From the IMG/VR virus record IMGVR_UViG_3300023109_001408, positions 1-54,409 of that record: 54,409 bases of DNA. One strand, written 5' to 3'. The position numbers were made by a program, and so were the translations under genes. This stretch comes from a virus. Below are positions 13,855 through 20,576 of this stretch, one piece after another (positions within the stretch are counted from its first letter, which is position 1; each line of letters begins with the position of its first letter). Under the pieces are notes generated by a model. It worked only from the letters and a program-made list of their open reading frames with translations. It was not told the DNA's origin and made no database searches.

Positions 13855-14679
13855 TCTATTCTAGGTATACCTAGAAACGCATCTCCAGAACAAATTAAGA
13901 AAGCATACAAGAAGGCAAGTATGCAGCATCATCCTGACAGGGGTGGGAATCAAGACGAATTTGTTAAAGTTCAGCAAGCATATGAAATATTAAGCAACAG
14001 TGATAAACGCAGCGCCTATGATAATCCACATCCACAAGGGTTTGGTCCCAATGGATTTCAAGGCACGGGCGGATTTGAAGAAGCAATGCGTCAAGCAAAT
14101 GCACAATACGGCAATATGTTTGGTCAAGGATTTGCACAACAGCGTCAAACTCCACGTAATCGAGACATAACTGTACAAGCAGATATAAGCTTAAAAGACG
14201 TAATAACTGGTAAAAATTTAATAATTCAATATCAGCTTCAAACTGGAGAATTAGAAACAGTTACAGTTGATGTGCCTGCAGGCGCAAAACATGGCGATAC
14301 GATACAATATGAAGCATTAGGCGATAAAGGCCACCCTAACTATCCTCGGGGAAATTTAAATGTAAGAATCAAGGTCAGTAAAGATCGTCATTGGCACAGA
14401 GATAATGATAATTTATTTACAAAATCACTCGTAAATATATTTGACTTATTGCTAGGATGTGTTATAATAATTACAACGTTAGACGGAAAAAGGTTAGAAA
14501 TAAAAGTTCCACAAGGCACAAAACCAGGCGCAAAGTTTAGTATTCCAGGCTACGGATTGCCTAGCATGCATACTAGACAAAGAGGCATACTTTTTGTTGA
14601 GATAGAAACAGATATGCCTACAATAACAAATGAACTTGTATTAAACAGAATACAACAACTTAAAAACGATATAAATTAA
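13843..14679 (+). CDS. DnaJ/CbpA-type J-domain cochaperone
   Basis: A 278-residue protein. The J domain covers residues 1-65 (DYYSILGIPRNASPEQIKKAY, then QHHPDRGG with the essential HPD). A short Gly/Phe linker follows, then the DnaJ C-terminal substrate-binding domains (DITVQADISLKDVITGK, VDVPAGAKHGDTI, LDGKRLEIKVPQGTKPG). The zinc-finger domain is absent, as in CbpA (type B). It should recruit host DnaK. T4-like phages usually lack DnaJ; here it is followed by ClpA. A 14-bp hairpin masks the start codon. Confidence 0.88.
   Translation: MDYYSILGIPRNASPEQIKKAYKKASMQHHPDRGGNQDEFVKVQQAYEILSNSDKRSAYDNPHPQGFGPNGFQGTGGFEEAMRQANAQYGNMFGQGFAQQRQTPRNRDITVQADISLKDVITGKNLIIQYQLQTGELETVTVDVPAGAKHGDTIQYEALGDKGHPNYPRGNLNVRIKVSKDRHWHRDNDNLFTKSLVNIFDLLLGCVIIITTLDGKRLEIKVPQGTKPGAKFSIPGYGLPSMHTRQRGILFVEIETDMPTITNELVLNRIQQLKNDIN
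14441..14468 (+). promoter_or_regulatory. Possible internal promoter toward the clpA-like gene
   Basis: Within the dnaJ-like gene, TTGACT (14441-14446), a 16-base spacer and TATAAT (14463-14468) give a near-consensus promoter pointing to the ClpA-type gene 230 bases downstream. Codon constraint could produce it by chance in AT-rich DNA. Confidence 0.3.
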
Positions 14680-14697
14680 GAGGATTAACAACTTAGT

Positions 14698-16947
14698 ATG
14701 GTAGAGCCAAGCAAAGAATTACAACTTGTTTTTGATAAAAGCATTAAAGATGCACAAAAACTTCAACACGAATATATAACTCTAGAGCATTTGTTGTATT
14801 CAATGTTCTGTGAAGAAAACTTTGTTAATATTATTACAATGTTTGGTGCTGATGTTGACTATATCAAAGCAAATCTTGAACATCATCTTAAAACACAATG
14901 TGATAATATTAAAATTGATGTGAAAAAATTTAAACCTAAGAAAACTGCCACAGTTGAAAGGGTGCTAAATCGTGCTTTCACACAGGTATTATTTGCTGGC
15001 AGACAACACATTGAATTGGCTGATGTTTTACTGTCTATACTTTCAGAAAAGAAAAGTGTAGGCACATATTATTTAGAAAAAGGTGGCGTTGAAAAGACTA
15101 AGTTTTCTGAATTTATTAATAATGAGTTGGATGAAGAAGATTTTGAAGATGAAGAAATATCAGGCGAAGCTCGTAAAGCATTACGTGCATTTACAACTAA
15201 TCTAAATGATCAAGTCAAGCGTGGTAAAGTTGATCCTATTATTGGACGTGGTGAAGAACTTGAAAGTTTAGCCCTTGCACTAGGTCGTAGACAGAAGAAT
15301 AATGTACTAATGGTCGGTGATCCAGGTGTTGGTAAAACTGCCATTGCAGAAGGTCTAGCATACAACATTGAAAACAATATGGTGCCTGAATTTTTAAAAG
15401 AATATAAAGTTTATAACCTAGATATTGGTGCAATGCTTGCTGGATCAAAGTATCGCGGAGACTTTGAAGAACGCTTTAAACTAGTGCTACAAGCCCTTAC
15501 AAAGCAAGGCAAAACTATTATGTTTGTAGACGAAGCACATATGATGAATGGTGCAGGAGCAGGCGGAGGGAGTAATTCAAATGATCTTGCTAACATGCTA
15601 AAGCCTGCACTTACCAAAGGCGATTTAAAAGTTGTTGCTTCAACTACTTGGGAAGAATATCGCAAGTACTTTGAAAAGGATCGTGCATTGATGCGTCGAT
15701 TCCAACGTGTAGTAGTCGGCGAGCCTAGTAAAGAAACCACTACAGAAATATTACAAGGCATTAAAAAGTATTACGAAGATTATCACAATACTACTATTAC
15801 CCAAGAAGCTATTGACGCGGCTGTAAAATTAAGTATCAAATATCAAAGCGATAAAAAACTACCTGACAAAGCAATTGACTTGATTGATGTAGCGTGTAGT
15901 CGCTTCAAGGTCAACAATGTTGTAGATGGAGAGAAGATTGTAGGCGAAGAAGAGATTCAATTTGAAATTGCTAAAATGTTAGACTTGCCTGCTGAACATG
16001 TTGCAGAGAAAGAAACAAGCAATCTTGCTAATCTAGAAGACAATATTAAGAAAGTAGTGTATGGGCAAGATAGTGCAATCGAAAATATTGTAGATAAGAT
16101 TCTTGTAAGTCAAGCAGGACTTAAAGCTGATGATAAACCAGTAGGCGCTTTTGTATTCATGGGACCAACTGGTACAGGTAAAACTGAAACAGCCAAGGCA
16201 CTTGCCGAACAACTTGGCGTAAAACTTGTACGTATCGATATGAGTGAATACATGGAGAAACACAGTGTAAGCAAGCTGATTGGTAGCCCTCCAGGATATG
16301 TAGGTCATGAAGAAAACGCAGGTATCTTGATTACTAAACTGCAAGAAGCTCCTAACTGTGTACTATTGTTAGATGAGATTGAAAAAGCGCACCCAGATGT
16401 ATCGCAAATCTTGTTGCAAGTAATGGACAATGGTAAGATCACAGGATCTAATGGTAAAGAAGCAGATGCACGTAATTGTACACTTATTCTTACTACTAAC
16501 TTAGGCGCTAAAGATGCAGAGAAAAATACTATCGGCTTTGGTGGAGATGAAAACGAGCATGTTTATGAAGATAAAGCTCTTAAGAAATTCTTTAGTCCAG
16601 AGTTCCGCAATCGACTAGATGGCGTAATTACATTTGCAAGTCTTGGCAAGCCTGTGATGATGAAAATTGTTGGCAAATTCCTTGTTGAACTTAAAGACAT
16701 GGTCAAAGACAAAGGTATTACAATTACTATTAGTGATGATGCATTAGATCATCTAGTAGACAAAGGATTTGATCCTAAAATGGGTGCAAGACCATTACAG
16801 CGTGTGATAGATCAAGACATAAAACGTCCTCTATCTAAACAAATGTTGTTTGGAGATCTTAAAAATGGCGGCGTAGTTAATATAGACTTCCAAGACAATA
16901 AGCTAGTTTTAGCCTGTGTCGACGAGCAAACCATTGAAACAGTTTGA
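14698..16947 (+). CDS. clpA: ClpA-type AAA+ unfoldase
   Basis: A 749-residue protein, close to E. coli ClpA (758). It has a Clp_N repeat domain (residues 1-140), an acidic linker (DEEDFEDEE), a first AAA+ module with Walker A GDPGVGKTA (about 207), and a second with GPTGTGKTE (about 489), LLLDEIEKAHPD, and FSPEFRNRLDGV. There is no ClpB-type middle coiled coil. The second module keeps an IGF tripeptide (residues 612-614) where ClpA and ClpX carry the ClpP-docking loop, so docking to host ClpP is plausible. C-terminal GARPLQRVIDQDIKRPLS is also typical. Role in infection unknown: remodelling host proteins or prohead quality control are options. Confidence 0.9.
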   Translation: MVEPSKELQLVFDKSIKDAQKLQHEYITLEHLLYSMFCEENFVNIITMFGADVDYIKANLEHHLKTQCDNIKIDVKKFKPKKTATVERVLNRAFTQVLFAGRQHIELADVLLSILSEKKSVGTYYLEKGGVEKTKFSEFINNELDEEDFEDEEISGEARKALRAFTTNLNDQVKRGKVDPIIGRGEELESLALALGRRQKNNVLMVGDPGVGKTAIAEGLAYNIENNMVPEFLKEYKVYNLDIGAMLAGSKYRGDFEERFKLVLQALTKQGKTIMFVDEAHMMNGAGAGGGSNSNDLANMLKPALTKGDLKVVASTTWEEYRKYFEKDRALMRRFQRVVVGEPSKETTTEILQGIKKYYEDYHNTTITQEAIDAAVKLSIKYQSDKKLPDKAIDLIDVACSRFKVNNVVDGEKIVGEEEIQFEIAKMLDLPAEHVAEKETSNLANLEDNIKKVVYGQDSAIENIVDKILVSQAGLKADDKPVGAFVFMGPTGTGKTETAKALAEQLGVKLVRIDMSEYMEKHSVSKLIGSPPGYVGHEENAGILITKLQEAPNCVLLLDEIEKAHPDVSQILLQVMDNGKITGSNGKEADARNCTLILTTNLGAKDAEKNTIGFGGDENEHVYEDKALKKFFSPEFRNRLDGVITFASLGKPVMMKIVGKFLVELKDMVKDKGITITISDDALDHLVDKGFDPKMGARPLQRVIDQDIKRPLSKQMLFGDLKNGGVVNIDFQDNKLVLACVDEQTIETV

Positions 16948-17626
16948 ATCACGTAAATTGTTCTATTCGGAATACCTTTATAAATTGGTATTCCGGAATG
17001 AACTACATAATATTTTTAGATCAGAATTACAGAAGAAAGAAAAATTAAGTTATGCAAGAGAACAGCTTGATTATCTGACTGAACAATATAGAAATAATGA
17101 GCCATTACTAAAAAAACAATTTCGGTCACATGTTATAATTGATGTAAATGATTATTTAGATGCTATGAGCATATACACTATATTAAAAAATAGCGAAGAA
17201 TATAAATTAAGAATTGATCCTTATTCCTGTATTACACTGTTTTCAAATAACAAAAATTTTCTTTTAAATTTATCATCTAGATTAAAAACTTCGACTGAAT
17301 TTTGGGAGCCTGATCCTAAACATATTGAAACTTTAAAATCTAAAACCAAAATACAGATTGTAGATAATCTTCCTAAATTGCCAATAAAAGTGTGGTTTAA
17401 TAGCACACGTATTAATACAGATTTTGCAACTTGGATACGAGCAAATGAAGACAAGTGCAAGATAGGCAAAATTGCACTAGAAGGCTTAGAAAATTACGGC
17501 TATTTAAATGGTTTGTACATATATCTTAGAGATGAAAAAATACTAAATCTTGTGACATTACTAGCAGGGTCTAGTATTAGAAATGTAGAGAAATTAGTAT
17601 ACAGCGGCGATATTGATAAATATTAG
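16916..17626 (+). CDS. Conserved hypothetical protein
   Basis: A 236-residue basic protein (SRKLFYSEYLYKLVFRNEL near the start; ISCITL-like and KIQIVDNLPKLPIKVW phrases later). No membrane helix, signal or catalytic motif is seen. The start is uncertain: GTG 16916 overlaps clpA by 32 bases without a Shine-Dalgarno; TTG codons at 16934 and 16958 are alternatives. A hairpin at 16968-16995 lies in its first 30 codons. Its product style resembles conserved unknown proteins of marine T4-like phages. Function unknown. Confidence 0.6.
   Translation: MSTSKPLKQFESRKLFYSEYLYKLVFRNELHNIFRSELQKKEKLSYAREQLDYLTEQYRNNEPLLKKQFRSHVIIDVNDYLDAMSIYTILKNSEEYKLRIDPYSCITLFSNNKNFLLNLSSRLKTSTEFWEPDPKHIETLKSKTKIQIVDNLPKLPIKVWFNSTRINTDFATWIRANEDKCKIGKIALEGLENYGYLNGLYIYLRDEKILNLVTLLAGSSIRNVEKLVYSGDIDKY
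16968..16995 (+). other. Hairpin just after the clpA stop
   Basis: CGGAATACC (16968-16976) pairs with GGTATTCCG (16987-16995) as a perfect 9-bp stem with a 10-base AT-rich loop, 21 bases after the clpA stop and inside the next coding region. No U-tract follows. It may slow polymerase, protect the 3' end of a processed message, or simply reflect coding constraint. Confidence 0.35.
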
Positions 17627-17627
17627 T

Positions 17628-17966
17628 ATGGCACAAAGTGAAACAATATTAACAGCACAAACTCACCCAGGGGGCGGTACGACTGAGACTGTAACCGGTG
17701 AGAAGTTTAAGGGCGACGGTTACTACGGACGTAGTGACGGATTGCACAGCGTACAGTACACCTACAGCGTGTTAACAGGTACAATAACTATACAAGGCAC
17801 TCTTGCAGTTACACCTGTAGAAGCAGACTGGTTTGATGTACATACATATACAGCAACAGAAGAAACAGCAAGTAAAATTGCAAGTTTTACTGGCAATTAT
17901 GTATGGATTAGAGCACAAGTAGTGTATACAGACGGTTCTGTTAATTCAGTAACACTAAATCATTAA
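17628..17966 (+). CDS. Small beta-rich protein, probable virion component
   Basis: A 112-residue protein with dense Thr/Tyr/Val beta-strand pattern (MAQSETILTAQTHPGGGTTE at the start; SGTITIQGTLAVTPVEADWF-like and NYVWIRAQVVYTDGSVNSV later). It resembles small immunoglobulin-like or jelly-roll decoration proteins of T4-like virions, but no family is certain. ATG 17628 is chosen, one base after the preceding stop; an in-frame TTG at 17613 is weaker. It opens a run of tightly packed small genes to 25.3 kb. Confidence 0.6.
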   Translation: MAQSETILTAQTHPGGGTTETVTGEKFKGDGYYGRSDGLHSVQYTYSVLTGTITIQGTLAVTPVEADWFDVHTYTATEETASKIASFTGNYVWIRAQVVYTDGSVNSVTLNH

Positions 17967-17976
17967 GGTATAAGAT

Positions 17977-18567
17977 ATGGAAAATTTTGTAAGAGTCGTA
18001 ATGGAAAAACAGGAAGGTGCTACTAAACTAGATGAAAGCATCTTTACAGAAAGTCAAGTATTCGTAACTGAACAAGACTGCACAGTATTTCAAATTCCAT
18101 TAACTAAAGAACTATCAGAAGACGAAGCAAACGAATATGCTGAAAAACTCGCAAACTATATGTTTGAACAAGGTTATGAAGACTTTGATATTGAAATTGG
18201 TAATGCACATGACGAAATTACTGAAGAAACTTACGATGATGACGATGAGTTTTACGAACAGTATGGAATGTTATGGTACAACGAAGACGATGATCCAATG
18301 GACGAAGCAGAATATCAAGGCCGCAAAGTTAAATTGGGTAAACCAATGGCAGGTGATGTCAAGAAGTTTAAAGTATACGTAAGAGATCCAAAGACTAAGA
18401 ATATTAAGAAAGTTAACTTTGGTCATGGTGGCTCAAGCGTTAAGGGCAAATCAATGCGTATTAGAAAAAATAATCCAGGCGCACGTAAGAGTTTTAGAGC
18501 AAGACACAATTGCGATAATCCTGGCCCGCGCACAAAAGCAAGATATTGGAGTTGTAGAAAATGGTAA
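17977..18567 (+). CDS. Two-part protein with acidic head and basic Cys-containing C-terminal domain
   Basis: A 196-residue protein. Residues 1-115 are acidic and helical (SEDEANEYAEKLANYMFEQG, then TYDDDDEFYEQYG). Residues about 120-196 are strongly basic with two conserved-looking cysteines: KKFKVYVRDPKTKNIKKVNF, GHGGSSVKGKSMRIRK, ARHNCDNPGP and ARYWSCRKW. The basic C-terminal unit recalls a domain found on head-associated proteins in marine T4-like phages. It could bind DNA or organise the prohead core. The neighbour at 18561 overlaps by seven bases. Confidence 0.6.
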   Translation: MENFVRVVMEKQEGATKLDESIFTESQVFVTEQDCTVFQIPLTKELSEDEANEYAEKLANYMFEQGYEDFDIEIGNAHDEITEETYDDDDEFYEQYGMLWYNEDDDPMDEAEYQGRKVKLGKPMAGDVKKFKVYVRDPKTKNIKKVNFGHGGSSVKGKSMRIRKNNPGARKSFRARHNCDNPGPRTKARYWSCRKW

Positions 18568-18866
18568 AATCAGAAGCACAGTTAATAAGAGAAATGGGAG
18601 ATCGTTTATCAGCACTATACGATGAGCCAGCAGTAGCAGAAGACGAAGGCAAAACTGTTAAAGTTAGAGTGATTAATAGTGGTCACGGCAGAGACGATGA
18701 TGGTAATTTAAGATCTGATCAGGGTATGATGGATGCACAAATTGTTGGTCAAGAATTAGACCTAAACATGAAGCCTATCCTTAAAGTTAGAATTAAAAAT
18801 GTTAATTTAGGTGACCCAGTTGTTGCGGAATTCCGCGATGGTGGTTGGGTCGTAGATATGGACTAA
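18561..18866 (+). CDS. Small hypothetical protein
   Basis: A 101-residue protein beginning MVKSEAQLIREMGDRLSAL (amphipathic helix), then a beta-rich half (KTVKVRVINSGHGRDDDGNL; ILKVRIKNVNLGDPVVAEF). The helix-plus-barrel layout suggests a small structural protein. The start overlaps the preceding gene by seven bases. No family is recognised; it sits among likely head-associated genes. Confidence 0.55.
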   Translation: MVKSEAQLIREMGDRLSALYDEPAVAEDEGKTVKVRVINSGHGRDDDGNLRSDQGMMDAQIVGQELDLNMKPILKVRIKNVNLGDPVVAEFRDGGWVVDMD

Positions 18867-18869
18867 ACA

Positions 18870-19199
18870 ATGCGTATTGATGAATTTGCACAACCAATGG
18901 ACGATAAACTACCGTTTGATGTAGTAGATGACATTGCTATCTATATGCGTAACGATCCTATGTTTTATCGTAAGTCGTTATTTCCAGCTATCATGCAGAT
19001 GAAAGATCGTCATGATGCAGGAAAAGCATGTGTTGCTGAAGAATGTCTAGGCGAAGTATGTAGTCGTGCAATGGAATCATATTGTAATAAATTTAAACTA
19101 GGTTCGCCTGAGAATATTTTTAAGCCAGAAGACAAAACTCTGCTAGTACAAAAAGTGTACGGCGAAGAAATGAAAATGATTAAAGATGGAGCATACTAA
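18870..19199 (+). CDS. Conserved small protein in head-associated block
   Basis: A 109-residue protein, mainly helical, with four cysteines (ACVAEECLGEVCSRAMESYC region). Its opening, MRIDEFAQP, resembles the short N-terminal motif of the next genes (M-x-[LI]-[RK]-[ED]-[LI]) but has Gln at the expected cleavage Glu, so I do not count it as a propeptide. It overlaps the next gene by one base (TAATG). Function unknown. Confidence 0.55.
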   Translation: MRIDEFAQPMDDKLPFDVVDDIAIYMRNDPMFYRKSLFPAIMQMKDRHDAGKACVAEECLGEVCSRAMESYCNKFKLGSPENIFKPEDKTLLVQKVYGEEMKMIKDGAY

Positions 19200-20116
19200 T
19201 GCTCTTAAGAGAACTCTTCGAAGCAAAAGCCCGTAATGTAGTAGCAGTCATGGCAGGTGGGTTTCATCCTTTTCACCCTGGTCATAAAAGTTTATACGAC
19301 TGGGCAGTAAAAACATTCGGAAAAGCAAACGTTTATGTTGCTGCAACTAATGACCAAGAAACACGACCCTTTCCTTTTGAAGTTAAAAAGAAACTTGCTG
19401 CAATGGCGGGCGTTCCTGAAAGTAACTTTATGCAAGTTCGATCACCTTTTAACAATAGAGAATACTCGCATTTGTTAGACGATGATACTGCATTGGTATT
19501 TGTTCGCAGTGAAAAAGACAAAAACGAAGAACCGTTACCTGATAGAATGAAGATTGATAGGAAAACTAAAAAGCCTACAAACGAGCCAAGATATCTAAGA
19601 AGCTACACAGGTAAAAATGTAAACACACACGACGAAATGGGCTACATGGCGTATGGTCCCACTATCAACTTTGACTTTGGTGGTATGCAGATCAAAAGTG
19701 CAAGTGAACTAAGAGCCAGTTGGCCGGAAATGAGTGACGAAGATAAACTAAAAGCTGCCAAACTCATGTACGGCAATGGTGCAGAAGCAGCAGTACAACT
19801 TCTAAACAAAGCACTAGGCGATACAGAAGCACCAGTAGGTGAAATATTAGGCTTTGCTAGACATACACCTAAAAGAGATACAGTTACAAAGAAAAAAGAA
19901 AAGTTTGACGAACCAACTATTGCAGATAAAATTGCTGCAAGAAGAAAAGCAGCAGCTAGAGGCGATAAAGACGCTTGGAAAACTAAGAAAACATTAGAAA
20001 AAGCTCCGCCAGGTAGAGAAAAACAAGTTAAAGCACTAAAGAAGAAATTTGACGATCCAGGTGCACCTTATGCAATAGCATGGGCACAGCATAACAAGAA
20101 GAAAAGTAATGGATGA
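19199..20116 (+). CDS. Nucleotidylyltransferase-fold protein with capsid-targeting-like N-terminus
   Basis: A 305-residue protein. Residues 1-8 are MLLRELFE followed by Ala: an L-x-E/A site like those cut by T4 prohead protease gp21. Residues about 14-130 are a nucleotidylyltransferase Rossmann domain: VVAVMAGGFHPFHPGHKSLY contains the H-x-G-H motif. The last 100 residues are basic and helical (KIAARRKAAARGDKDAWKTK; PPGREKQVKALKKKFDDPG). The combination suggests a head-packaged enzyme or DNA-condensing protein that could be ejected with the genome; substrate unknown. The inference rests on the N-terminal motif shared with 20577 and 23461. Confidence 0.65.
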   Translation: MLLRELFEAKARNVVAVMAGGFHPFHPGHKSLYDWAVKTFGKANVYVAATNDQETRPFPFEVKKKLAAMAGVPESNFMQVRSPFNNREYSHLLDDDTALVFVRSEKDKNEEPLPDRMKIDRKTKKPTNEPRYLRSYTGKNVNTHDEMGYMAYGPTINFDFGGMQIKSASELRASWPEMSDEDKLKAAKLMYGNGAEAAVQLLNKALGDTEAPVGEILGFARHTPKRDTVTKKKEKFDEPTIADKIAARRKAAARGDKDAWKTKKTLEKAPPGREKQVKALKKKFDDPGAPYAIAWAQHNKKKSNG

Positions 20117-20330
20117 ACTCGAGCGTATAAAGAAACTCGCAGGTGTAAACGAATTCAAAGGTTACACAGAGTATACTCTTGAAAATATTAGTGATGCTGC
20201 AAATTCAAATGCACGTAAGATGCGTAAAGATAATATTAAGCCAGGTGACAAAGAATGGTTCGAACTATGGTTTGGACTTCCTAAGATGACCGGTGAAAAT
20301 ATGCCTAAAGGTTTTCGAGGACGCAAGTGA
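20109..20330 (+). CDS. Small conserved protein
   Basis: A 73-residue protein: MDELERIKKLAGVNEFKGYT at the start, then a helical middle, and a Gly/Arg tail (MPKGFRGRK). The RIKKLAGV phrase with a preceding acidic helix is a recurrent start in small phage head-block proteins, as far as I recall. It overlaps both neighbours (8 and 4 bases). No catalytic motif; function unknown. Confidence 0.55.
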   Translation: MDELERIKKLAGVNEFKGYTEYTLENISDAANSNARKMRKDNIKPGDKEWFELWFGLPKMTGENMPKGFRGRK

Positions 20331-20575
20331 TGGGTTTAAGAACTTGGTGGAAAAGAGTAACAAGAGAAGAATACGAGTTAATTATAACAGTTCCTGGAGA
20401 TGTTACTGTACATACAGACGGATCTCGTACTGAAAAGAAAGTACAACAATTCTATCAAGCAAAGAAGATTGCAAAAGCTACACCTAAATATTTTTTGTTT
20501 TATGATTTAGACGGCAAAAAGAACGAAATTAAATTTTTAAAACCTGTAGATTTTCATATAGTAAAGATTTGGTAA
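20327..20575 (+). CDS. Small beta-rich hypothetical protein
   Basis: An 82-residue basic protein (LRTWWKRVTREEYELIITVP, then DGSRTEKKVQQFYQAKKIAK, then FLKPVDFHIVKIW). The alternating hydrophobic pattern suggests a small beta-sheet domain with one helix. It is coupled to the gene before by ATGA and ends one base before the start of the 895-residue protein. Function unknown. Confidence 0.55.
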   Translation: MMGLRTWWKRVTREEYELIITVPGDVTVHTDGSRTEKKVQQFYQAKKIAKATPKYFLFYDLDGKKNEIKFLKPVDFHIVKIW

Positions 20576-20576
20576 C

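Noticed and set aside
18870-18899. MRIDEFAQP as a fourth capsid-targeting start
   Set aside because: The pattern is similar but the cut-site Glu is Gln and the following residue is Pro, which would block a gp21-type cut.
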